Below are positions 8,254 through 15,123 of a stretch of 52,804 nt of DNA, one piece after another. A program made the translations under genes and the position numbers. Positions within the stretch are counted from its first letter, which is position 1; each line of letters starts with the position of its first letter. The stretch comes from Phycisphaeraceae bacterium (GTDB taxonomy: Bacteria > Planctomycetota > Phycisphaerae > Phycisphaerales > Phycisphaeraceae). Under the pieces are notes generated by a model. The model saw only the letters and a program-made list of their open reading frames with translations, searched no databases and was not told the DNA's origin. The DNA lies in assembly GCA_020848195.1 (NCBI GenBank), contig JADLAP010000062.1:1-52804 (forward strand), written 5' to 3'.

Positions 8254-9660
8254 TCACCGGCGACCTGTTTCCTCGCCTTGCATCGTCGGCAGGAGTTGAA
8301 TGCTCTCCCACGATCCCCGCAGCCAGCGGATCCAGAACGTCACGCCCAGCAGCATGATGTACACGGTGGCCACGGACCACGGCCCCAGCGCCTGCCACTG
8401 AGGCCGAAGCCATGCGATCAGGAAGCTGCCGCCGAGGAACAGCGTCACGCCGTAGCCGATGGCGAGATAGGCCGGCCAGTGGACATCGCCCGCTCCGCGC
8501 AGGGCCGAGACATGCGTGATGCCCAGCGCGTCGAAGACCTGGAAGATCGCGCAGCACAGCAGCAGCTTCGACGCCCATGACACGACTTGCGGATCATCCG
8601 TCAACAGCCCGGGCAGTTTCATGCGGAACACGAGGTAGCACGCGGCGATCAGGCCCATGTAGCCGACGGCGAACATCGTCGCCCATCGCGTGACGAGCCG
8701 CGCGTGGTCGGGTCTGCCGTGACCGATGGCTTTGCCCACCGCCGCCGTGACCGCCGCGCCCAGGCCCACCGTCGGCATGAACGAGATTTCCAGGAACTTG
8801 AACACCACGTTGTGCGCCGCCAGTTGTTCCGTGCCGAACCGTCCCACCAGCCACAGGGTGAAGATCGACCACGTGATGATGTCCGATGTGAAGTGCAGCC
8901 CGGCAGGCAGACCGAGCTTGATTAATTCCCAGATTTTCCGGGCATTCCATCGCCATGTGGCGTGGGATTGGAATTGCCGGTGCGCCGCGGGGCGGATCAT
9001 CCACGCCAGCATGATCAGGGTCTGGAGCGTCGAAGCGGCGGTGGTCGCCCATGCCGCGCCGGCGATGCCGAGCGCGGGGCAACCCCAGTGGCCGTAGATC
9101 AGCGCGTAATTGCCCGCGACATTGAGCACATTGGCGATCAGCGCCGACCACCAGCCCACCGCGGGTTGATGGATGCCCTGGTAATAGTTCGCCAGCGCGC
9201 AGCCCGCGGTGGCCGGTCCCAGACTCAGCAGCGCGATCCGCGCGTAGTCCGTTTCCATCGCCGCCACGGCCGGGGCGTGGCCCACCCATGCGAACAGAGG
9301 CCCGACCCCGAACCACGCCGGCAACGCCGCCAGTCCCATCAGCAGCGACAGCCACACGCCCTGCCATCCGTACGCCGAACAGTTCGTCCATTCCCGCCGG
9401 CCCAGCGACTGCGATACGTACGTCGCCACCGACGTCACCAGCCCCATGCAGAACGAAATGCAGCAGAACACCACCAGCTGCGCCGGCCCGATCGCCGCCT
9501 GCGCTTCGGTCCCCAGCTTCGACACCATCACGAAATCGATGAAACTCATCGCCGTCCGCGACACCATCGCGGCGATGATCGGCAGGGCCAGAACGCCCAG
9601 TGTCCACGGAACCCGCCACCCCGTCGGCAACGGGTCATGCTCATGCAATGCGTTGTTCAT
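8254..9660 (-). CDS. MATE-family multidrug/cation antiporter (NorM-like)
   Basis: Predicted inner-membrane exporter of 468 residues, the usual length for MATE proteins, with 12 hydrophobic segments in two homologous halves. The first half begins LGVLALPIIAAMVSRTAMSF with IDFVMVSKLG, the family's N-terminal signature region. The second half has AGLHFTSDIITWSIFTLW and MPTVGLGAAVTAAVGKAIG, which correspond to helices 7 and 8. MATE proteins exchange Na+ or H+ for organic cations or secreted metabolites; the substrate cannot be read from sequence. The start is ATG 9660 without a clear ribosome binding site. It stands alone, with a paired-hairpin repeat upstream (9683-9749) and a candidate sRNA downstream. 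Confidence 0.92.
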   Translation of the reverse strand: MNNALHEHDPLPTGWRVPWTLGVLALPIIAAMVSRTAMSFIDFVMVSKLGTEAQAAIGPAQLVVFCCISFCMGLVTSVATYVSQSLGRREWTNCSAYGWQGVWLSLLMGLAALPAWFGVGPLFAWVGHAPAVAAMETDYARIALLSLGPATAGCALANYYQGIHQPAVGWWSALIANVLNVAGNYALIYGHWGCPALGIAGAAWATTAASTLQTLIMLAWMIRPAAHRQFQSHATWRWNARKIWELIKLGLPAGLHFTSDIITWSIFTLWLVGRFGTEQLAAHNVVFKFLEISFMPTVGLGAAVTAAVGKAIGHGRPDHARLVTRWATMFAVGYMGLIAACYLVFRMKLPGLLTDDPQVVSWASKLLLCCAIFQVFDALGITHVSALRGAGDVHWPAYLAIGYGVTLFLGGSFLIAWLRPQWQALGPWSVATVYIMLLGVTFWIRWLRGSWESIQLLPTMQGEETGRR

Positions 9661-9682
9661 GGGAGACGGACATCATACCCGG

Positions 9683-9749
9683 CGGCGAAGACGCCGTGGC
9701 GACGACAAGTCTTCTTTCATAGCTCATAGCTGCGTCGTCTTCGACGCAG
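9683..9749. repeat. Paired-hairpin repeat, family C (AAGA/TCTT tetraloop), copy 1
   Basis: Two hairpins in inverted orientation: CGGCG-AAGA-CGCCG (9683-9696) and CTGCGTCG-TCTT-CGACGCAG (9730-9749), followed by TCTTCAT. Copy 2 is at 38736-38807. The stems differ by compensating base pairs while the loop is constant. It occupies the spacer between thiE and the MATE gene. Confidence 0.8.
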
Positions 9750-9752
9750 TCT

Positions 9753-10790
9753 TCATGCGGGCAGTTGTCGAACGATCTCGCGGGCGACGCGATCCGGCTG
9801 TTCCGCGCCGCAGATGGCGCTGCTGACGGCGACGCCTCGCGCGCCCGCTTCAGCCAGCACAGGCACATTTTCCGGCGTGATGCCGGCGATGGCCAGATGG
9901 GGCAGGCCGTTCCACGCGACGTATTGCCGCAGATAGTCGGGGCCGACGATGACGTTTTTGGTCTTGGTCGTGGTGGGGAACATGGGGCCGACGCCGCAGT
10001 AGTCCGCGCCGTCGCGCCGGGCCTGCACCGCTTCGTCGAGTTTGCTGGTGCTGACGCCGAGGATCATTTTCGGGCCGACAAGTTTTCGGGCTTCGGCGCA
10101 AGGCAGATCGGTCTGGCCGAGGTGGACGCCGTCGGCTTGCGCGATCAGGGCGATGTCGGGCCGGTCGTTGAGAATGACGGCGACGCCGCGCGGGCGAGCC
10201 AGCGCGATCAGTTGCCTGGCGCGCTGCAGCAGCGGGCCGGCGTCCATGGTCTTTTCCCGCAGTTGAATGCAGTCCACGCCGCCGTCGATGGCCAGCTTCG
10301 CCACGTCGGGCCACGGGTGATGTCGGCACAGCGATTCGGTCAGCAGCAGACACAATCGCCACTGAATGGACCGCTGACCGACGCCGAGAGCGATGGCGAG
10401 CCGGCGTTCCAGTTCGTAGCCGCGGTAGCGAAGCTGCTCAGCCGCGCGGGCGAGGGTTTGCCCGGTTTCGCCGAGAGTTTTGCTGTATTCCTCGATGGAC
10501 CGAAGCGCTTCGGAGAGCCGTTTGCCCGCGGCCTGCGTGACATCCGACACGTCGGCGCGGTGGAATTCGCCCGCGCCTTCGATGGCTGTGCCCACGTCGC
10601 CGGGCGTGTCGCGGTCGTGGATCATGCCGGCGAAAGGCTGAATGGCCGTGGCGAAATCGTGGCGCAGGCTTTTGACTTGTTCGCTGAGCCTGGCGTCGTC
10701 GAGCAGAAACCGCGCGGCATCCTCCATCACCCGCATGGCTTCGCGGGCGCGGTTGGCGTTGGCGTCGAGGATGCGATACACGCTGGTCAT
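9753..10790 (-). CDS. thiE: Two-domain thiamine-phosphate synthase (ThiD2-ThiE)
   Basis: Joins HMP-pyrophosphate and thiazole phosphate to thiamine phosphate. Residues about 1-140 form the N-terminal domain (YRILDANANRAREAMRVMED) known as ThiD2, reported for this family as an HMP-phosphate kinase; the protein may thus perform two consecutive steps. Residues about 145-345 are the ThiE TIM barrel: IQLREKTMD, ILNDRPDIALIAQADGVHLG, GVSTSKLDEA, GVGPMFPTTTKTKN and IAGITPENV, all phosphate- or substrate-binding stretches. The ATG at 10790 overlaps the aroB stop (ATGA), which fixes the start and indicates translational coupling. A longer frame to 10811 is less likely. Confidence 0.93.
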   Translation of the reverse strand: MTSVYRILDANANRAREAMRVMEDAARFLLDDARLSEQVKSLRHDFATAIQPFAGMIHDRDTPGDVGTAIEGAGEFHRADVSDVTQAAGKRLSEALRSIEEYSKTLGETGQTLARAAEQLRYRGYELERRLAIALGVGQRSIQWRLCLLLTESLCRHHPWPDVAKLAIDGGVDCIQLREKTMDAGPLLQRARQLIALARPRGVAVILNDRPDIALIAQADGVHLGQTDLPCAEARKLVGPKMILGVSTSKLDEAVQARRDGADYCGVGPMFPTTTKTKNVIVGPDYLRQYVAWNGLPHLAIAGITPENVPVLAEAGARGVAVSSAICGAEQPDRVAREIVRQLPA

Positions 10791-11887
10791 GACGTTCGCA
10801 GGGAATTCCACGCGGCCACGATGGCGGAAGCGGGCGTGTCGCCGACGATGGAGACCGCGCCCATGCGATCGGGCAGGATGAGCCGCACCTTGCCGGAGGC
10901 GACTTTCTTGTCCAGTTGCATCGACGCCAACAGCGCGTCGGTCGGCGGCAGATTCTTCGCGCTGGTCGGCAAACTAAGTCGATCGAGCAGGCGAATGAGG
11001 CGATCAAGCACGGAAGCGTCGCAGCGTCTGGCATTCACAGCCAGTCGCGTGGCGGCGACCATGCCGAGGGCGACCGCCTCGCCGTGGCTGTAGCCGTCCG
11101 AGGCCCCGTAGGTCTGCACGGCTTCGATGGCGTGGCCGAACGTGTGGCCGAAGTTCAGGTGCGCCCGTTCGCCGGTTTCCTTTTCGTCCGCCATGACGAC
11201 ATTGGCTTTGATCCGCACATTCCAGCGGACCAGTTCGACGAGCGAAGCCGAGTCCAGCGCGAGGATGGCGTCGAGGTGGTCATCGATCCAGTTGAAGAGT
11301 TGCTCGTCGCGGATGACGCCGTGCTTGACGCATTCCGCCAGACCGCCGCGGAATTCGCGGGCCGGCAGGGTGCGGAGCGTGTCGGTGTCGATGGCGACGA
11401 GTTGGGGCTGATGGAACGCGCCGACGAGGTTTTTGCCTTGCGGGAGGTTGACGCCGACCTTGCCGCCGACGGAAGCGTCGACCATGGCCAGCAGCGTGGT
11501 GGGAACCTGAACGAAGGGGACGCCGCGGAGGTAGGTGGCGGCGACGAAGCCGGCGGTGTCGCCGATGACCCCGCCGCCGAGGGCGAAGATGGGGCTTTTT
11601 CGCTCCATGTGATGCTCGACGAGCGTGCCGTACAGCGCCGCGACAGCCTGAAGGTTTTTGTGGTTCTCACCTGCGGCAACGCTTTGCACGACGACGCTGT
11701 ACCCGGCCTGTTCGAGCGACTGCTTCGCGGCCTGGCCGTGACGGGGCAGCACCTGCTGGTCGGCGAGTATCGCCGCGCGGTCGTGAGGCACAACGGCGCG
11801 AACGAGCGCGCCAAGCTCGGCCAGCAGCCCGGCCCGGACGTGGATGACGTATTGATGATGCGGCAGTTTCAGGTGGACTTCAGGCAT
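10787..11887 (-). CDS. aroB: 3-dehydroquinate synthase
   Basis: Second step of the shikimate pathway: cyclisation of DAHP to 3-dehydroquinate using NAD+ and a divalent metal, in the cytoplasm. About 366 residues. The NAD-binding segment GGGVIGDTAGFVAATYLRG, then VPTTLLAMVDASVGGKVGVN, the metal-binding Glu in EFRGGLAECVKHGVI, and the metal-binding histidines in NFGHTFGHAIE are all intact. The ATG at 11887 fits the family N-terminus; a TTG at 11908 would add seven residues. Its stop overlaps the thiE start by four bases, so the two are an operon. A family B repeat element (11936-12022) lies upstream. Confidence 0.95.
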   Translation of the reverse strand: MPEVHLKLPHHQYVIHVRAGLLAELGALVRAVVPHDRAAILADQQVLPRHGQAAKQSLEQAGYSVVVQSVAAGENHKNLQAVAALYGTLVEHHMERKSPIFALGGGVIGDTAGFVAATYLRGVPFVQVPTTLLAMVDASVGGKVGVNLPQGKNLVGAFHQPQLVAIDTDTLRTLPAREFRGGLAECVKHGVIRDEQLFNWIDDHLDAILALDSASLVELVRWNVRIKANVVMADEKETGERAHLNFGHTFGHAIEAVQTYGASDGYSHGEAVALGMVAATRLAVNARRCDASVLDRLIRLLDRLSLPTSAKNLPPTDALLASMQLDKKVASGKVRLILPDRMGAVSIVGDTPASAIVAAWNSLRTS

Positions 11888-11935
11888 GACGGGATTGTGA
11901 CGCCGCAAGCGATGGCAGGCAACTGAGGCGGGGCA

Positions 11936-12022
11936 GGACGCGCGGGCAATTTGCCCGCGGCTGGGAAAGGATGGTTTTCGTCATCCGGATATTTCAGCCG
12001 CGGGCAGACTGCCCGCGCGTCC
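11936..12022. repeat. Dispersed paired-palindrome element, family B, copy 2
   Basis: An 87-bp element with GGACGCGCGGGC inverted arms; each arm is a GCGGGC/GCCCGC hairpin with a 5-base loop. It matches the element at 1852-1929 in arms and inner flank (CTGGGAAAG) but has a different centre. It fills nearly all the spacer between aroB and the HD-domain gene. Confidence 0.85.
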
Positions 12023-12024
12023 GG

Positions 12025-13224
12025 TCAGCTCCAGTTGGCGGCGAGGTTGTCTTCGACCATGAAGTCGGGGGGATCGAACTGGAAAGCGCTGACGTCCATG
12101 TCGTCGGCGAGGACGATGCGCAGGCCCGGGCCGCACTGGGAGAGGTCCAGCGGCTGGCCGTCGCCGACGGGATCGGGCCGGCTGGGGCTTTGGATCAGCA
12201 GCACCTTGGGCCGGCATGGATTGAGCGGATTGTGATCGACCGCCACGGCCCAGTCGCCGTTGCTCAGGCGGAGCATGGATCCCGGCGGGAACGGCGGCGC
12301 GACGGTGAACAGCGCGCGGACGACGCGGACATCCATCGTCGCCAGCACGGCCGGGAGGGTCATGATGTGCAGTGCCTGCACGGTGGGCCTTGGATCGGCG
12401 GCGACGGGAAAGCGTAGCCGGTCGAAGATGTCCGCCACGGCGACGATGCGGGCGAAGACGTGAATCCGGCCGCCTTCGAGCGAGGGCCAGTCCCGCCCGG
12501 CGAAGCCGCTGCCGTCGTATCGCTGATGATGATGCAGCACCACGGTGGCGGCGGTGGGCAGCACCTTGTTGTGCACCATCTGGTAGCCGATGTTGGGATG
12601 TTCGCGCCATTCGGGATCGGTGCGATCGCCGCTGGCGTAGAACCGCTGCTTGATCTCGGGATCGAGCTGGAGCATGCCGATGTCGTGGAGCATGGCCCCG
12701 ACGCCGAGCTGTTCGACTTCCTTGGCCCGCGCGGGCGGGATGAGCCTGCGCTGCTGAACGAGATAGCCTTCGAGCTTCAGGCCCATCATGAGACTGAGGT
12801 AGGCCACGGTGGAGCAGTGTCGCATGAAGGCGGCGTCGTCGGTATCGACGAGGTCGCCGAGGAAGACGCCGGCCTTGGGATTCTCCACCAGGCCTCGGAT
12901 CATCTGGCCGATGGAGCTGGTGTAAGTCTCAAAATCCACGCGCGGGGCGGCGATGCCCTGGACATTGTGCAGACAGGAACCGAGGTCCTGGAGCAACTGG
13001 CCCTGCGCTTCGGCGACTTCGCGGGAGACGAAGGATTCGAGGTTGGACAGATTGGGGCACTGCGTCCAGACGGTGCGGACGCCGAGTTCCATGAGTCGGG
13101 CGATCGCGCGGCGATCGAGTTCAAAGCCGACCTTCAGCAGCGTCTGCGTGGGCGACTTGGGATGTCGCACGGGCAGAGCGAGCGTCATGCCGGTTCGCGC
13201 TCGGCGGATATCCACGCGAAGCAT
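12025..13224 (-). CDS. HD-GYP-like phosphohydrolase domain protein
   Basis: A 399-residue cytoplasmic protein. The N-terminal about 150 residues are an unassigned adaptor region. An HD domain of HD-GYP layout follows: HCSTVAYLSLMMG, the HD pair in GAMLHDIGMLQLDPE, HPNIGYQMV, and HHHQRYDGSGFAGRDWP. HD-GYP proteins hydrolyse cyclic di-GMP. Here the diagnostic GYP reads GFA, so the domain is diverged, although the metal-binding HD and HH residues remain. The C-terminal about 100 residues (GSMLRLSNGDWAVAVDHN) resemble the small beta domain often found after such HD domains. ATG 13224 is chosen (AGGAAGGA about 10 bases before); the frame upstream runs into a C-tract repeat and is probably not coding. 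Confidence 0.82.
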   Translation of the reverse strand: MLRVDIRRARTGMTLALPVRHPKSPTQTLLKVGFELDRRAIARLMELGVRTVWTQCPNLSNLESFVSREVAEAQGQLLQDLGSCLHNVQGIAAPRVDFETYTSSIGQMIRGLVENPKAGVFLGDLVDTDDAAFMRHCSTVAYLSLMMGLKLEGYLVQQRRLIPPARAKEVEQLGVGAMLHDIGMLQLDPEIKQRFYASGDRTDPEWREHPNIGYQMVHNKVLPTAATVVLHHHQRYDGSGFAGRDWPSLEGGRIHVFARIVAVADIFDRLRFPVAADPRPTVQALHIMTLPAVLATMDVRVVRALFTVAPPFPPGSMLRLSNGDWAVAVDHNPLNPCRPKVLLIQSPSRPDPVGDGQPLDLSQCGPGLRIVLADDMDVSAFQFDPPDFMVEDNLAANWS

Positions 13225-13268
13225 GGGCGGCCAATCCTTCCTCATGCCGCCAAACGACAGCGGCGGGC

Positions 13269-13313
13269 TGACGCGGACCTTCCCCCGGACCTTCCCCCGG
13301 AGCTTCCCCTCCA
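13269..13313. repeat. Tandem C-tract repeat (CTTCCCCCGGAC units)
   Basis: Three near-identical units of CCTTCCCCCGGA type, giving G5 runs on the minus strand just upstream of the HD-domain gene. The same kind of unit occurs inside miaA (35687-35743) and near 23740-23776. Confidence 0.7.
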
Positions 13314-13455
13314 CTGGCATCGGTCAGATCAGCGGTGAACGTTGTCGCTTGGTACGGATCGCCGCCGGTTCTGTTTGGGCGCAGTCGGCACAATCGTCAC
13401 AGATGGAATGCGCCATGGCCTGACGCGCTCACCCTTCCACACATCTGCAATTTCG

Positions 13456-13582
13456 CCGTCGCAAGGCCCCGCGGAAGGGGCGAAGACGCCCCATCCACGG
13501 GCTTTGCCCGCACCATGAACCAACCCAAGCCCGTGGATGACCCGTCCCCCGGGGGCGGGTCTTCCGCGGGGGCTTGCGACGG
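13456..13582. repeat. Cloverleaf-like nested inverted repeat (127 bp)
   Basis: The outer arms 13456-13477 and 13561-13582 are complementary in 21 of 22 positions. The interior is filled by three hairpins in a row: 13477-13492 (GGGGCG-AAGA-CGCCCC), 13493-13538 (12-bp stem, ATCCACGGGCTT with its complement) and 13539-13561 (GACCCG..CGGGTC with C5/G5 inside). The result is a four-way junction able to form on either strand. It makes up most of the 388-bp spacer 13225-13612; the rest shows no gene. Confidence 0.85.
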
Positions 13583-13612
13583 GGGAACGGCGATGCGTGG
13601 AAGGGAGCGGCC

Positions 13613-14902
13613 TTACGCGGGCGGCCGGCGGATGAGGATGGCGGTCAGGTCGTCGGCCTGCGGGGCGGACCCCCGGAAGTCGTCGATGGCGCGGACGAGG
13701 CGGTCAAGGAGTTGCGAGGCGGATTCATGCGGGTGATCGCGGAGGATCGTACCGACGCGATCTTCGCCGAACTGGTCGTCGGCCTCATTCATGCACTCGT
13801 AGAACCCGTCGGTGAGCAAAGCCAGCACATCGCCGGGTTCGAGTTTGAACGGTGGGGACACATCGCGGGGAATGCCGGGCATCAGGCCCAGGGGCAGGCC
13901 GCACGCCGCGCGGGATTCGCATCGTCCATCGCGGGCGTGGACATGCAGCAGCGGGGCCTGGCCGGGGGCAACGTAGGTCACTTCATGGGTTCGCGGATCG
14001 AGCCTGCCGACGAAGGCGGTGACGAAGCGTGAGCCGCCGAGGTCCTGTTCGAGTTGTTCGTCGATGTGGCGGACGATCTGGTCGATCGTCGCGCCCAGAC
14101 GCAGGGCCATGCGGAACATGGCGCGGACCTGCGTGACGCTGATGGCCGGTCCGACGCCGTGGCCCGTGGCGTCGCCGAGCAGGAGCATGACGGGGTCGTC
14201 GTGGCTTATGGTTTGGCCATCGAGCGTCAATCGCACGACGTCGAAGATGTCGCCGCCGGTTTCCTCGGCTGGCCGGCTGAAGGTCGCCAGGTCGTAGCCT
14301 TGCGCGCGGGGCAATTCCCGGGGCAGACTGCCCTGTTGAATCTCACGAGCCAGGGCGAGGTCGCGTTCGAGCTTGAGTTTGACCTTCTGTTCCTCGATGA
14401 GCTGCGCTCGCTGGATCGCCACGGCCGCCTGACCCGCCAGAGCCAGGGCGATCCGTTCGTCCGCGGCGTCGAAGCGGCCTTTGCCCGCGTTGAGCAGTTG
14501 CATCACGCCGACCAGCCGGTCGTTCAGCCCGATGAGCGGCACGGAAATCAGGCATTTCGTGCGATAGCCCGTCTTGCGGTCGATGTCCTGATTGAACCGG
14601 GCGTCGGCGTAACAGTCGGGAATGCTCAGCACCTGCCGTGACCGCGCACACTCGCCGGCAATGCCCTGATCCACGCCGAAACGCAGGGTTTCCAGGCCCG
14701 TGCCGGTGATGATGTAAAGCTGCTTCGCCGGCTCGTCGTAGAGGAAGACGGAGCCGCGGTCGGCGTCCAGCACCGCGCGGCCGGCGTCGATCACCTTGCC
14801 CAGCAGCACGGGCAGATCGAGCGGCGCGGCCAGTTCCCGGGCAACCTCCAACACCTGGAGCATCGCCGGTTCGCCCAGCCGGGATAGGTTCATCTCCGCC
14901 AT
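13613..14902 (-). CDS. GAF domain - PP2C/SpoIIE-type serine phosphatase (RsbU-like)
   Basis: Cytoplasmic signalling phosphatase of 429 residues. Residues about 15-165 form a GAF sensor domain (LPVLLGKVIDAGRAVLDADR, then GVDQGIAGECARSRQVLSIP). A short coiled-coil linker follows (ERDLALAREIQQGSLPRELP), the typical joint of this family. The PP2C/SpoIIE domain (about 205-429) keeps the metal-binding aspartates in EETGGDIFDVV, LLLGDATGHGVGPA, LLTDGFYE and ADDLTAIL. Relatives dephosphorylate anti-anti-sigma factors in partner-switching pathways; no such partner is encoded nearby. The start is ATG 14902; a second Met is at residue 4. Confidence 0.92.
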   Translation of the reverse strand: MAEMNLSRLGEPAMLQVLEVARELAAPLDLPVLLGKVIDAGRAVLDADRGSVFLYDEPAKQLYIITGTGLETLRFGVDQGIAGECARSRQVLSIPDCYADARFNQDIDRKTGYRTKCLISVPLIGLNDRLVGVMQLLNAGKGRFDAADERIALALAGQAAVAIQRAQLIEEQKVKLKLERDLALAREIQQGSLPRELPRAQGYDLATFSRPAEETGGDIFDVVRLTLDGQTISHDDPVMLLLGDATGHGVGPAISVTQVRAMFRMALRLGATIDQIVRHIDEQLEQDLGGSRFVTAFVGRLDPRTHEVTYVAPGQAPLLHVHARDGRCESRAACGLPLGLMPGIPRDVSPPFKLEPGDVLALLTDGFYECMNEADDQFGEDRVGTILRDHPHESASQLLDRLVRAIDDFRGSAPQADDLTAILIRRPPA

Positions 14903-14946
14903 GCGGGGATCAGTATCGGGTTCCGATGGTGCAGCGTCAAAGCCAT

Positions 14947-15056
14947 TTTTAGCCGCAGATGAACGCAGATGAATACAAAGACAGAAATTGATTTCAATTC
15001 AAAACAGCTATTTTTAATTTGGTCTTATCTGCGTTTATCTGCGTTCATCTGCGGCC
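14947..15056. repeat. CGCAGATGAA-type inverted repeat
   Basis: AGCCGCAGATGAACGCAGAT at 14951-14970 faces its inverted counterpart at 15027-15056 (ATCTGCGTT repeated, ending ATCTGCGGCC). The centre is about 50 bp and AT-rich, in sharp contrast with the surrounding GC-rich DNA. Each arm holds internal 10-bp direct repeats (GCAGATGAAC). This type of repeat is widespread in several phyla. Confidence 0.8.
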
Positions 15057-15096
15057 AAAAAAAAACGAAGTGGCGTGAGCGACCACGCCACTTCGT
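15057..15096 (-). terminator. Rho-independent terminator of the chemotaxis receptor gene
   Basis: A perfect 13-bp stem (15065-15077 with 15084-15096) with a 6-base loop, followed on the minus strand by nine T (15065-15057). It lies 27 bases after the stop codon of the methyl-accepting protein. Confidence 0.93.
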
Positions 15097-15123
15097 ATGG
15101 TTGTCCATCGGTGGGCCGACGGA

